DNA of 64,000 nucleotides, taken from the NCBI GenBank assembly GCA_013176395.1, contig JABMLP010000020.1:558001-622000 (forward strand). Direction: 5' to 3'. Made by a program: the position numbers and the translations under genes. The stretch is from Venturia oleaginea. Taxonomy: Eukaryota; Ascomycota; Dothideomycetes; Venturiales; Venturiaceae. The first letter of the stretch is position 1. Every line of letters starts with the position of its first letter. Below, one piece after another: positions 44,932 through 55,988 of this stretch. A model generated the notes under the pieces. That model had not been told where the DNA came from and did not search any database. It saw nothing but the letters and a program-made list of their open reading frames with translations.

Positions 44932-46258
44932 GTGGAAGTCACCACACCGGGCCCCAGTAACAGAGACATTGAGTATCGTTACATGGTGCATGAACTGAAT
45001 CTTTCAAAGATGTTTGGCGGCCCTGCCTTCATCTTTGACATCGTTGTCTACTTTAATGGAATGGGAGTCACTCTCCGGGCATTGATTGATACAGGAGCCA
45101 ACGGCTACGCCTTCATGGACCGCAAGTGTGCAGCGCGATTATCCTCACGATTCCCTCAGGTTGAGCGACGACCTCTTGAGAAGCCAGCCAAGGCCACCGG
45201 ATACCAGGACCACAAGGAGGAAGGCATCACACATGCGACGCTGCTACACATAGAATTGGATGGCAGGCAAGAGTACAATGTTCCCTTCTTAGAGGTGACA
45301 TTAGGACACCACGATGTGATTTTAGGCAGGACATGGTTGGCATACAATGATATCTCCCCGGACTGCAAGCGCCATCGATTGCACTGGCCAGAATCAAGGC
45401 CCAAAGTAGCTCCTCTCCAGCGAAGGGTTATGGTGGAAGACAATGCATACATACCAGCGGAAGCTATCAATGTCAGCGCAATCCAAAAGGACATCAATAA
45501 GCGGGAGCAGGCAATGAAACTGCAGGATAGGAGGAATCAAGATGGACGGCTTAGCCAGGTCAGGCATCAAGCAGGATAGGCTAGGCCTAATTTGGACAAT
45601 ACCTTTTCGAAAAGACTGCGCAAATTGACTCAGAATGAGCCAGTTGACTTGACTTTGGCCTTGGACCAGCTCTCAGTTCCGCAGAACACGAAACTGACGC
45701 CAACTCTACGCGAGATTACCACGCCAGCACCACCTCCAACAGTCAAAGAAGATCCTAATGAGGACTAGCCTGACAGCGATTCCGACAGTGGATGCTCAGA
45801 CCTATCTGATTTCGAGGATAGCACTGACAGCGAAGAGGATGAAAATGAAGAGCTGTACGTCAGCTATGGAGACTCTTTCCAATGGAGTAGAGCCCGGGGA
45901 TACAACATAATGGATAAGGAGCTCAAGAGGAGCAACCATCAGGTGGAGATTGAGGCATTGGAGTTTGACCATCGCACCAGATCCTGGTATTCAGAAGACC
46001 GAGTTGATCTCTGCCTCATCAGCGCTGCAGGATTTCGACTAGCTTTAAAAGATGAGGAAGCCATCGCAGGCGCCATATCATTGCATGAGGTTGAGCTCCG
46101 TATATGTGAACTGACGCAGCAGCAAGCTGAAGCCAAAGGAGACTCGCCTGAAGACCATGCACAGCGATTAAGGCTATCGTTGGCATCATTGGATGGACGA
46201 CTACCTGCAGATGAGTCTGCGGACATGAAGGAGCTCATTGACAACAAGCTACCGGCAC
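44932..46258 (+). pseudogene. Protease and spacer part of pol, element A
   Basis: It lies in the -1 frame relative to gag. The protease has ALIDTGANGYAFMD (active-site DTG) and the flap-end HHDVILGRTWLAYNDI. It is followed by an acidic linker interrupted by TAG at 45577 and 45766; the frame is otherwise open to the junction. The frame ends before any reverse-transcriptase motif. Confidence 0.85.
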
Positions 46259-46926
46259 AAAAGAGAACTGTCAAAAGGCCTTTGAGGCAGTAGGGCTGGT
46301 CCCTATCGACGCGCAGGTGGTGTTGGATCGCCTTGAAGTACGGCTACGTACCCCGCCAGAACCCCGTCTACCAGAAACGCCGTGGCAGTCAAAGACTCCA
46401 AGCAATACTCATGAATTTGGATCCCAATCCAAGCTCGTAAGCGAGTCTTTTACTCGGTCACCAGTTACTGCCCAGGCAGGCTTTTCCCAGCTTGTCAAGG
46501 GCGCTGAATTGATGCTGCACCAAAACGCTCTACTTGTTGCGCGCAACCGCGAGCTTGAAGAGCAATTGGCAGTAATGACAAAGCGAAAATCGCGCAAAAG
46601 GAAGTGGATGCAGCAAGGTGGTACTATAGAGTACGGGACTGCAGCAGCGCAGGTAGCTGCAGAGGCGTCTGTAGCGCCTCAGGGATCGAAGAAGGCTCGT
46701 GGTAGTAGCAATTAAGAAACAGCCCGACCAACTCAACGGCGCTGTGGGAACTGCGGCGTAACTGGGCATAATGCGCGAACTTGTAAAAAAGATATTAAGA
46801 TATCTTCTCAATCAGATAGTAGCACGACGGACTTAGAATCTATTGTTGATAGCGAAAAAATTAAAGAGTCGTAACATGAGATGGTCGTGCCAAGAAATTT
46901 TGAGCGGTTGGGTGTGGAGTACGTTA
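46259..46926 (+). mobile_element. 3' fragment of a pogo/Fot1 transposon (copy 4)
   Basis: From AAAGAGAACTGTC at about 46259 the sequence follows the C-terminal third of the pogo transposase (downstream of the third catalytic Asp), closest to copy 2 in the first 60 bases. A TAA at 46713-46715 replaces the CAA of other copies. The CCHC knuckle coding region and right terminus (ending GTGGAGTACGT at 46924, then TA) are kept. The terminal repeat has one diverged unit (GAGCGGTTGGGTGTGG). Confidence 0.9.
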
Positions 46927-48221
46927 CCATACTTAGTTCTCACCTTGTTTTCCATACGTGCACGTTATTTCATTACCACCCTAAGTGATACCACCAAATC
47001 GACGTTAGGGCGGCACAGGTTCCTAGCCGACGAACTTGCATAGGGCAAAGACGCAGAAAGAGTTACTCCCATCAGTGTGCATTTGCGCCTTTGGTGGCCA
47101 TGCGATTTCGAGGTCTTGCAGGATGCGAATGCGGAGAAATCGATGGCGGATCCTTTGCCATAGCCCCGAAGATCATGTAGCAACAGCAAGGCTGTGACAA
47201 GGACGCTTGATCGTCTGTGCTTACCTCCTCTGAGAAGAAAAACATTTTCAATGGACGCCCTCAGTGGGACGCATGTACTGTGTTCGATGGCCGCGGCAAT
47301 CCAGGATGGTTAAGTGGCATCGCTTTAAACTTCGGAAACTTGCATTCATATTTATCAATGGGGTCCGGTAGTTGAGTCTCAATATCCATAACTTTCTGGC
47401 GCTCGTACTTGCAAGGATTGCTAAATGAATCATCGAGATCAAACTCGAGTAGAAATTGTTAAGCTGATTGTCATTATAAAATGGGAGAATCTGTATTGTC
47501 ATTAGGAAGTGGTGGCTGCTCTTTTCCCTGTCCGGTGGGACCTTGCTACGACCACAAATCTAGAACCCGGAATTTCTATGGTTATGTTTCTAGAGAAATC
47601 TTACAACCAGATCGTTAACGGTTTATTGATATCAATCTCAAGTTCAGGTATTATAGGCCATATCGAGGGCGATAAAAGGAACTTGAACTGCTAGCCCTGC
47701 TGTGTTTCCACTGTCAACATAGCTTGAAAAAGACTCTGCCACATGTCGAAGTCGACGGGTTCTTGTCACCTTGTCTCCAAAGTCTTGAGGATTTAGTGTA
47801 TATTCCGAATTGGGAAGTTTGAAGCGAAATCCCAAAGGATAGGCGGAGTTCAGCATGAGAATGTCGAAGGATCTTACTTCTCGGTAAGGGATTCATGCAA
47901 TTCGATCAGAAGACTCGGAGACTGGTTGTAAGTCGAGCTCTGGAGCAATCTCGGGGACACGCTTGTGTTGTGTTGTTAGGAATTGAATAGATTTGGTTGA
48001 ATTGCTGCGCAAGCCAACATCTAGAAGGTGTAGTGTCGCATCCAAGAAACGCCCCAGCTTACGTCTAGACATCCCTCCCCTCCTCTCCATTCCTGTTATC
48101 GTAAAGCAAAATCATAGACCCTGCCGTTCGTTCATCCGGTCATTCCAAATGCAGATGCCTTGTAGCCCAAGCATGCTCCCTTTACATCATATACATGATG
48201 ACATTACATATCCACACTCGT
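46927..48221. other. Intergenic, 1.3 kb, no gene seen
   Basis: Only short unsupported frames; PXMP4 3' flank at the right end. Confidence 0.4.
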
Positions 48222-49007
48222 CTATTTGTTATGCCAAATCAAAGTCTTCAAGTTGTCCCAGTGATCCGAATCCTTATATCTGTATGTTTGTTAGCTTAGA
48301 TCTCACAAACTCTGCAAGTAAAGGGGAAACATACATATACTGCATACTACTTCTCAAACTCGGCTGTATCGTTTCTGGGTGCCACCTAAACAGATACATG
48401 ACAGCTCCCCAACTTATACTGGCAAACGCCGTCCATGCATGCTTCGTCAAGAAATCTTTGATCTTGGGGTCGGTTACCAATCCAAACCCACCCCCTCCAC
48501 CTGGAATGGCGCCCTCACTCTTCGGTTGTACAATCAGTTTCGCAACTGCTAATGCTACACGCGCAAAGACGTATATCACAATTTGCTGGTTTACAGATTT
48601 GTGCATGCCAGGGCCAAACACTACGTAGCCACCTGTCAGCCCAGCAAGTAGCGTATCATAATGTCCTTCTTTTTGTTGGTTCATGTGGAATAGAGCCAGC
48701 ATCGTGGATTTGTAGGTTAAAGCGAAGAGACCCAAGTTTCGGGCGTGTTGCCGCGTTGCCTTGAGGATAAGGGAGACTTTGTGTCTCAAGGTGCCGGAGC
48801 GGAAGAGGAAGATCATGCTGTAGAAATGTCAGTTTGCATGGAAAAAATCAGAAAGCGAGGAGCATACACCAATGCGTGTGGGAAGCGCACTTTACAGCCG
48901 TAAACGACGCCATTACGGACAGCTTTGACAAGCATGAGAATGTCATGGTATTGTGGGTTGAGGACTATCCTCTCGATTGCAGCTTCGAGAGCCTTTAGTC
49001 TATCCAT
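48222..49007 (-). CDS. PXMP4: Peroxisomal membrane protein 4 (PMP24, Tim17-like family)
   Basis: Exons 49007-48868, 48817-48335 and 48279-48222 give 226 residues. The second intron (GTATGT donor, GCTAAC branch, ACATACAG acceptor) is easily missed because the frame stays open into it; splicing yields the conserved end IYKDSDHWDNLKTLIWHNK instead of an unrelated tail. Other family blocks: LNPQYHDILMLVKAVRNGVVYG, KVRFPHALVM, LKATRQHARNLGLFA, LLAGLTGGYVVFG, and INEQIV-like VNQQIVIYVFARV. The protein is a small multi-pass peroxisomal membrane protein of uncertain function. Confidence 0.92.
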
Positions 49008-49896
49008 TTTGAGATTATTGATGCTGTATTAACCCGGTTGCTTGCAAGACTTGGAGTTTGAGATCGACTTTCGATTCGACTGTTTGTAGACCTCGGCCCG
49101 GAGAGCTCGAGTGATTGGTACGAAGAGTTCTTAATACGTTGCGAAGTATTTATGGAGCAGCAGAGGATGGGAGGAACTTGGAAGGTATTAGGACATCACG
49201 CAGGTGTCCTAAGAGAGCGGTTCTTGAAGTCAGGTGGTGTATCTGTTGTTTTCTCGTAGGATCCTCGGGTGTCCAAGGCCAGCTGGGCAGGGATGACGCG
49301 CTTTCATCTGCGGGGATAAAGACGTGTGCAAACATGTGAAAGATAATGTGGGCTAGAGAAACGGAGGCCGACTCTCCATGGCTATAATAGAGCCGCGAGG
49401 GCTAGTGACGAGGACGAATCGATTTAGCCTAAGGTGCTTTCATGAATGGATTTCGAACTGGTCCTGGTCGAAGAAAAGACAGCGACTAATTGGCTAAGAT
49501 GGGGTGAAAAGGATTTGATCCATTTCGCGACAAGTGGCAGGCGAAAGTATTGATGATATATCGACGAAGTATAAAAAAGTTTGAAAGCAAGATACCAGAC
49601 CAAACCATGGACAAGTCGGAGCCGTTAGCAGGCTGAGATCAGTATGCTCTGTTCAACTACTGATCGGGAATCATGAAAGTCTGATTGAAAGTTTGACATC
49701 GAGTCAAGTAAGAAGATTATCTTTATAGTTTTCCAAGATCCATAGGCATTGGAATATTTTCACCTTGTGGAACCACAGTTGAAATCAAGGATCGAAAAAA
49801 CCTGTGTCTGCTTCTGTCACTGTATGTCTATAGTAAAGAGAGCGCCGGCTGTCAAAATGAACCTTAAAAAATACCCTGGAGCAAAAGCAATCCGGC
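49008..49896. other. Intergenic, PXMP4 promoter and ORT1 3' flank
   Basis: No gene seen; frames at 49115-49339 overlap on both strands without support. Confidence 0.4.
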
Positions 49897-50913
49897 TTAT
49901 GCAAAACTAGTTCTCAATGCTTCGTAAATCGTGAAAATGAACGCGGAACTCGGGGCAGATCTTGCAACCGTGATTCCACATCCTCTATATAATCCCTTGA
50001 TTCCAAGTTCTTGCCAAACCGTCTTTCCCACAGCCACGAATGTTCTCCTTCCTCCGACGATTCCCCGTACGTCCTCGGTCTGCATTCGGGATTTGATCGT
50101 GTCCGCAGGATAGAAGATAAAGTTGTAACTCATCCCAGCAACAGCGCCTGCAGTCATCTGCTGGTACATTGGCAGTGATTCCTTGGGCGTAATCTTATCC
50201 CACTTGCGAAATAGCGCACTCATGCCTTCATAGCTGCCAAACCACGCTGCCGAGCCACCAGTTTCGCGTATCAGTGTTCCCATCTGGCCATGCCAGAATC
50301 CCTTCAGACCCTGATGACGGTATACGGAGGACATGACACCCAGTGGGCCAACCTTGACAGCGGGCGGGACCACGGGAACCTGCATTTTGCATTTTACGAG
50401 TTCGATCGGTGTTAATAAAAGCGAAGTGAAGGCGCCGGAGATGCTACCGCAAATTAGTAGGGCCGACATGGATAATGGCTCATCCTTCGGCAGGAACGCA
50501 GATTTGAAAGCTTCTTGGGCAAGACGGTACTGAGGAGGATATTAGCCATCAATCTCGAGCTTAAGGTCGCCATAATGACTGACGCTGAAGAACAAGCTGC
50601 TCGTCTCAACCGCAGCTCCGACCAGCGGGGCAGAGATGCCTCTGTAAAGCCCAGAGAAGCCATCATGTCGCCAGCCTTGTCGGAAACAATCCAAGGGTCC
50701 CGAGTACTGAGAGGATGACTGCAATCGCACTTTTACAGTGTCGAACGGGTACTCGATAAATTTTCCCACAATGCCAGCCGTAGAGCCAAATGCCACATCC
50801 TTGATTGCCTCTACTACATTCTGTGCGAGCTTGTCGGTCGCAGGAGCAGTGTCTGGCGCCAGAATGGTTCGAGGACCTTGGTCGAGGCTGACAGCCGGGT
50901 GAGACGCGTCCAT
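49897..50913 (-). CDS. ORT1: Mitochondrial ornithine carrier (arg-13/Ort1 type)
   Basis: Exons 50913-50584 and 50529-49897 give 320 residues. Three mitochondrial-carrier repeats are marked by [22 protein letters not shown] and [11 protein letters not shown]. The stretches [34 protein letters not shown] and [14 protein letters not shown] match the ornithine exchanger group. The carrier exports ornithine made in the matrix for arginine synthesis in the cytosol. Splicing restores [14 protein letters not shown]. The gene is head-to-head with CGR1. Confidence 0.92.
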
Positions 50914-51271
50914 CAATGGAAGGTAAATATGATATTGGAGGTGGGATTGAGAGAGCGGTCAGGCCTTCTATCGAAAGAGCATGTCTGTCGGCCGAAGTCG
51001 GTAGCTCAATGAGTGGACTCGCAATGAAGGTGGAGGTGAATTCGTGTCATGACATGGCGTTGGGCTTGTCAGTCATTGAATCCCTCTCGGATGGCGAATG
51101 TGTTACAAATTTTCCCGTATTCGTTGTTTTCTAGTGCAAGAGTGGAGCTTCTGGGATTTTTGATAGGCGCATGAACCTGGACATCTAATCTTATCTTATC
51201 TCAAGAAAATTCTCCATCACCTCCTGATGCACATTTGGTCGCCGCCGAGCACCGATTTACATACCCACGAC
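50914..51271. promoter_or_regulatory. Divergent promoter of ORT1 and CGR1
   Basis: 358 bases between two start codons on opposite strands; no other signal named. Confidence 0.55.
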
Positions 51272-51736
51272 ATGAGTTCCACGCAAACCTCAGAGACTGC
51301 GCCAGGCGTGGCTGGAATGCGCAAAAATGGTTGGCGATTCTTCCGAGCTTGTTCTTTCTTCTTCACTTCGACTGACAATGTGGACAGGCAAGCAATGGCA
51401 CGAGAACAAGACCGCCTTCCGCCCCACTGGAGGGCTAACCTCATATGAAAAGCGGCAAGGGAAGCGCAAGGAGCTGGAGACCATGAAGGCGAAAGAGAAG
51501 GAACTCAGGGAAGAAAAGGATGCAGAGAGACAGGTGCGGCGTTTCAACGGACAACATGTGCTACGACTTATCGCTAACCACAGCAATAGCACTGGATACA
51601 AAGGATCAAGGACAAACGCGCTGCCAAAGCCGAGAGGGAAAGATACGAGAAGCTTGCCGAGAAGATGCATCGCAAACGTGTCGAGAGATTAAAGCGACGA
51701 GAGAAAAGGAATAAGATGATAAAGTCTGGAAAATGA
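51272..51736 (+). CDS. CGR1: rRNA-processing protein Cgr1
   Basis: Three short exons (51272-51329, 51388-51533, 51590-51736) give 116 residues that no single frame shows in full. The family pattern is plain: [53 protein letters not shown], then [21 protein letters not shown] and [17 protein letters not shown]. Cgr1 is a small, coiled, very basic nucleolar protein for maturation of the large ribosomal subunit. The third exon adds HWI before QRIKDK where relatives usually have RRI; an acceptor slightly further on would not keep the frame. Confidence 0.92.
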
Positions 51737-52782
51737 GATGAACATGATTTCTCTATCATTTTCAAAACTTCATTGATTTTAGAGAAGGAACGCTTTTCAA
51801 AGGGTGAAGGAAGCAATTAGATACCCTGGATACTATCAACGAAAAGTCTCGTTCGCAACCAGGAGCGAGCATGGGGAGGCAGCTGCTCGGATGGTTTATG
51901 TGGTAATCTCAGAGCACCAAATGCAGGCTCGATGTTGATCATCGCATTTCTCCTAGAATAGAGACGGTCGGATGCGTGTCACCTCTGCAGGACATGCCTA
52001 AATGGATTGGACAGCCTCGATCTCAGTTACAGGTGGTGAATTAAAATTCCTTTACACCCTTTCAAAGTCGAGGCTGACATTGGAACAGTCTCTTATTCCA
52101 ATATCAGAATCGATAAAATTTCTAGCCTCGTTTGGATTGTTAGTCGGAGGGACACGAATTCGAGGCACGTGATCCTGAATTTGGTGGTTACGCCCGATTT
52201 GGATATCGCGTCTTAGACAGACTTTGAATGAACTTGAAGCCCCACCGCCCTGGCTGGTAAGATATATTGAAACTCAACATCACCGCCTGCTTCTCAAAAT
52301 TTTACATCAAATAGCGCTCACCCACATTGCCATTTTCGATTCCCGATCATTCCCCAACCATTCGCAACAACTCGCAAACAAACTTCTCACTCAAACAGCC
52401 AGATGGCTACCCTTATGATCACCAAGCATTGATAGTGTGAAAAGAATTGAATTTGAAAGACTAGGAGTGGCGCCACAGCTCCGCCATGCAAGATGGAAGC
52501 TTCACTGGTACTCAGCACATACGGGGATGGAAACGGGACATATCACACAAGGACGATATCGGGTCCCTCAATCCACTGCTATCCCAGTCACACTTTGCCC
52601 TGTGGTGTGGGGACGTGAAAGTAGTGCAGCACCTGACCGCCAACTCGAAGCTGAGAGAGATATCAGATACATATAGCAGAGACTTGATCATCACCACGTA
52701 ACCACCGCCCCGTCCGAGCAGCCACCGCAATCTTTTCCTGTATATCCCTATCATCTCCACTCAATGAATAGGGACCTTTGTA
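51737..52782. other. Intergenic, possible gene fragment
   Basis: A frame at about 52486-52701 reads HFALWCGDVKVVQHLTANSKLRE, which is ankyrin-like but short and not joined to anything. It stops 80 bases before pogo copy 3. Confidence 0.3.
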
Positions 52783-54596
52783 TAACGTATTTCACCACCG
52801 AGCCGGCCACTTTTCCTTGGCATGACCAACTCATATTACGCCTCTTCAATTTTATCGCTATCAACAATAGATTCCAAGTCTGTCGTGATGCTATCTGATT
52901 CAGAAGATATCTCAATATCCTTTTTACACGTTCGCGCATTGTGCCCAGTCGCGCCGCAGTTCCCACAGCGCCGTAAAGCTGGCCGGGCTGTTTCTTGATC
53001 ACCACTACCACGAGCCTTCTTTGATTTCTGAGGCGCTACAGACGCCTCAGCAGCTACCTGCGCTGCTGCAGCTACCTGCGCTGCTGCAGTCCCATACTCT
53101 ATAGTACCACCTTGCTGGATCCACTTCCTTTTGCGCAATTTTCGCTTCGTCATTACTGCCAATTGCTCTTCAAGCTCGTGGTTTCGTGCAATAAGTAGAG
53201 CGTTCTGGTGCAGCATCAATTCAGCGCCCTTGACAAGCTTTGATTGAGATCCAAATTCATGAGTATTGCTTGGAGTCTTCGACTGCCACGGCGTCTCCTG
53301 CGGTGGGGGTGCTGGTGGGGTACGTAGCCGTACTTCAAGGCGATCCAATACCACCTCCGCGTTAATAGGGACTAGCCCTACCATCTCAAAAGCCTTTCGA
53401 CAGTTCTCTTCTGTAAACACGTCGAAAAACGCGTCTTTGAAGGCTGGGAGGAAGCCTTCTTTGTTGATATGGTAGACGCGTCGGCGTGCCAAGTCTCGAA
53501 CTCGTTGAGAGTACTTGCACTTCAACGGCGAGAAGCAGACCACATCAAGCGGCTGGAGGATATGCGATGAATGAGGTGGCATACAGAGCGTTAGGATCTT
53601 ATGTTCGAGGCAGTAGTCCTTGAAATCCTGGTTGAGATGGCTCTCATGGCCGTCCAAGATGAGCAGCCTATACCCCCCTACTTGACGCGCCTTTGTATAA
53701 GCGTCAAAGTGCTTCAACCACTTAAGACTAAGCGCGTTGTTTGTCCAGCCGTTCTCAGAGACCGAGAGCTTCTAATTCCGTGGTATATCTGCCTCCTCAT
53801 ACCACGCAGAGATGTGAACGCGTCCTTGGTAGATAATGAAGGGCGGGGTCGCATACCCAGCGGCGCAGATACTCTGGATAACTGTAACCCACTCGCGATC
53901 GCCTGGCTGGATCAAATTAGGCCGTGTACGTCTTTCAGAAGCTGTGACGACCTTCATTGACCCAATAACGCCCATCTGGAAGCCAATCTCGTCAAAGTTG
54001 TGCGTATCCTCGTCGTGGATGCCGTACTTGGCTTTAGTATCTGCAACGAGCTTGAACCACGCGCCGATAATCTCTGGGTCTTCCTGTAGTATCCTCTGCC
54101 TATCCTTGGCTCGATTGAAGGCCATCTTGAGCTCATCTGAGCGCGTTATGAACCTCTCAGCCCAGTTTTTCCCTACTGGCTCTCCACCGCGTACACTCAG
54201 CAGTTTATCCGCCATATCTGCCACCTCACAGAGCCGGGGCGCAAATCCTCGCAAATTGAGGTCGAGGATATATTGGACAAGCGTTTGCTCTTCTGTTGCA
54301 GTGAGCTTATGGGAGTTTGGGCGAGTTTGAGATCGAGAGGTAATTCCGCAGAGCCGATCAGAGAGCCTTAGGTGTTTGATGTTGAAGGCTGCAGCAGCGC
54401 GCCGTAGGCTTTGAAATTAGCCAGAGGTATAGGCCTGAAGAGCGAGATCAATTCTGCCTTCTTCTTGAACGGCTATCGCGTTGCGTTGTTGAGACATTGC
54501 GTGTTGAAGAGGATAAGGGCTGTGCCAAGGAAAAGTGGCCGGCTCGGTGGTGTGGCCGACTCGGTGGTGTGGCCGGCTCGTTGGTGGAATACGTTT
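52783..54596 (-). mobile_element. Fot1/pogo-type DNA transposon, copy 3 (divergent ends)
   Basis: The element spans 52785-54594. The left flank is TA, the right flank TTA, so the duplication is imperfect. Terminal repeats start ACGTATT(T/C)CACCA(C/A)CGAGCCGGCCAC and are asymmetric: one core unit at the left end, three tandem units at the right end (54537-54594). The core GAGCCGGCCA differs from GAGC(T/G)GGTCA of copies 1 and 2. Confidence 0.9.
52836..54497 (-). pseudogene. pogo/Fot1 transposase, copy 3 (two nonsense codons, one deletion)
   Basis: Reading from ATG 54497, the first 70 residues are only about half identical to copies 1 and 2 (MSQQRNAIAVQEEGRIDLAL), whereas from TEEQTLVQYILDL onward identity is near complete. 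TAA at codon 27 (54419-54417) stands where copy 1 has CAA, and TAG at codon 242 (53774-53772) where copy 1 has TGG; both fit C-to-T or G-to-A change at CpA/TpG. A 57-base loss removes 19 residues after SQSKLV, and an 18-base duplication doubles an AAAQVA unit. The CCHC knuckle (CGNCGATGHNARTC) remains; the frame ends at 52836, past the usual stop. Confidence 0.92.
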
Positions 54597-55715
54597 ATAC
54601 CGGATAACTTCGTTATTTATTATGAACTGGCACTGCTTCGTAGCCTATTAAGAGAAACAAAGTAGAAAATCGATGATAATATTCGAGGCTATAAGCCCGT
54701 AGGTTTCCCGACGACATTTAAGGCGATCTTGAATTCCTTCGAGTATCCAAAGCACCTCCTAGATGGTGCGCGCCTCGGTGAGAAGGCTAGGTAAGCGGGT
54801 TACAATTATAAGATAGAGGATTAGGTAGGTGTTCCTCTATTATCTACATCTATAAAGAGAAGCATAAGGCTGACCTCGCGTAATGAATCGGCAGGGAGAG
54901 TAGTAAAACTGTGGCGATTGGAGGAATCTCGTGCGGAGGTTGAGCAGGTAGTGTAGTGACCTAGTATAGGAGTTATCGTTCCGGTAACGGTCATGTTGCA
55001 AGGTTATTTGAAGATTGAATACCTTCTTTTATACCTAAAACATACAAGTATAGTGAGGGTGAATTGAGCCTTCGTAATAGTGTTGAGGTTGTGAATCTAG
55101 GTGGCGATTGAGAGAAGAGGGAATAGACAAATCGTGTCGCTCGTGGACAAAATACATGCGTGAACATAATAGAATAACTATTGATGAACAGCATGAGAGT
55201 TAGCAGTGGTCTGATGAGTGGGAGGGCGCGAGAGCGAGCTTGGGGTTGTAGTTATAACTGCAATCATAGAATAAAGCCCACGATAATGACTTGACTGTTA
55301 CTAGGAATTCTGGTATAAAGATCACGACCCTGGTACATCAGATCAGAGGTGTTTGTTTGCTTTATATCCAATTATCCAATATGAATTTGAAACTCAAGTA
55401 GCAAGCTACCGAGACATTTTCTTGTGAAGAGATGATGTTGATGTGTCGTGTTCCAAGAACTACCCTTTTCAAATGAGGTCAAATGAGGCAATGTACTTGC
55501 AATCGAATAAATTGTTGTCTAATGCAATGGCTCAATTAAAAGAAGATAGCCACGACCATTCTTCCCCCAAGTACCTGCCACGAGAGCCTTCCTAATCGAT
55601 TCCATCCTATTTGCTGCCATTCCACCAGTTCCCAAATCCTCCCGCATCAAATAACCAACATACAACGATAGACAGACGCACTTCTCCTCCTACCCGCCCC
55701 CGCCCCCCCACATAG
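54597..55715. other. AT-rich intergenic, repeat relics, no gene
   Basis: The first 300 bases are TA-rich like a RIP-mutated repeat; the rest shows no coding pattern. A run of C around 55690-55710 precedes the secreted-protein stop. Confidence 0.4.
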
Positions 55716-55988
55716 CTAAGTAGGACACCCTTTGACAAAACATTTATCCTTCCGATATGGTTTCATACATTCACAAAATACAGAAAAAAGTCCCTCGGAG
55801 ATGTTCTTGCACAGAGCTACATACTTTTCGCAGAGATATCCTTGTGGGGGTCCCGTTTGTGGGTCTCGTTGCTCGAGTTGGTTGGAAGAATAGAGCAGGG
55901 TAGGGTTGGTGTTGCGGTCTGCTTCCGGGACAGAGAGGGCCGTTGCGAGGGTGATGGGCGAGAGAAGGAAGAAGGTAAGAAACTTCAT
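55716..55988 (-). CDS. Small secreted cysteine-rich protein
   Basis: A single exon of 90 codons. The signal peptide MKFLTFFLLSPITLATA is clear, with a likely cut near ALS-VP. The mature part has a short pro-like spacer (PEADRNTNPTLLYSSNQLEQRD) and then six cysteines in 37 residues (YLCEK, ALCKN, VFCECM, DKCFVKGC), enough for three disulphides. It ends GCPT. No known family is recognised. Size, cysteine content and position between transposons match fungal effector or antimicrobial candidates, but function is not shown. Confidence 0.72.
   Translation of the reverse strand: MKFLTFFLLSPITLATALSVPEADRNTNPTLLYSSNQLEQRDPQTGPPQGYLCEKYVALCKNISEGLFSVFCECMKPYRKDKCFVKGCPT

Larger units (their letters stand above)
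42658..46258 (+). mobile_element. Truncated LTR retrotransposon (element A): 5' LTR, gag, protease
   Basis: It starts with an LTR (42658-43012), followed by a gag frame with a CCHC knuckle and, in the -1 frame, an aspartic protease, then an acidic spacer. Reverse transcriptase, RNase H, integrase and 3' LTR are absent: at about 46259 the sequence changes to a pogo 3' fragment. Three in-frame TAG codons (44219, 45577, 45766) are consistent with CAG-to-TAG changes. Confidence 0.85.

Noticed and set aside
48274..48334. Unspliced C-terminus of PXMP4 ending SKLTNIQI
   Set aside because: A strong intron lies here and splicing gives the conserved family end; the unspliced tail is an artefact.
52224..52701. 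Ankyrin-repeat gene left of pogo copy 3
   Set aside because: Only one weak ankyrin-like segment; no start, splice pattern or further repeats support a gene.
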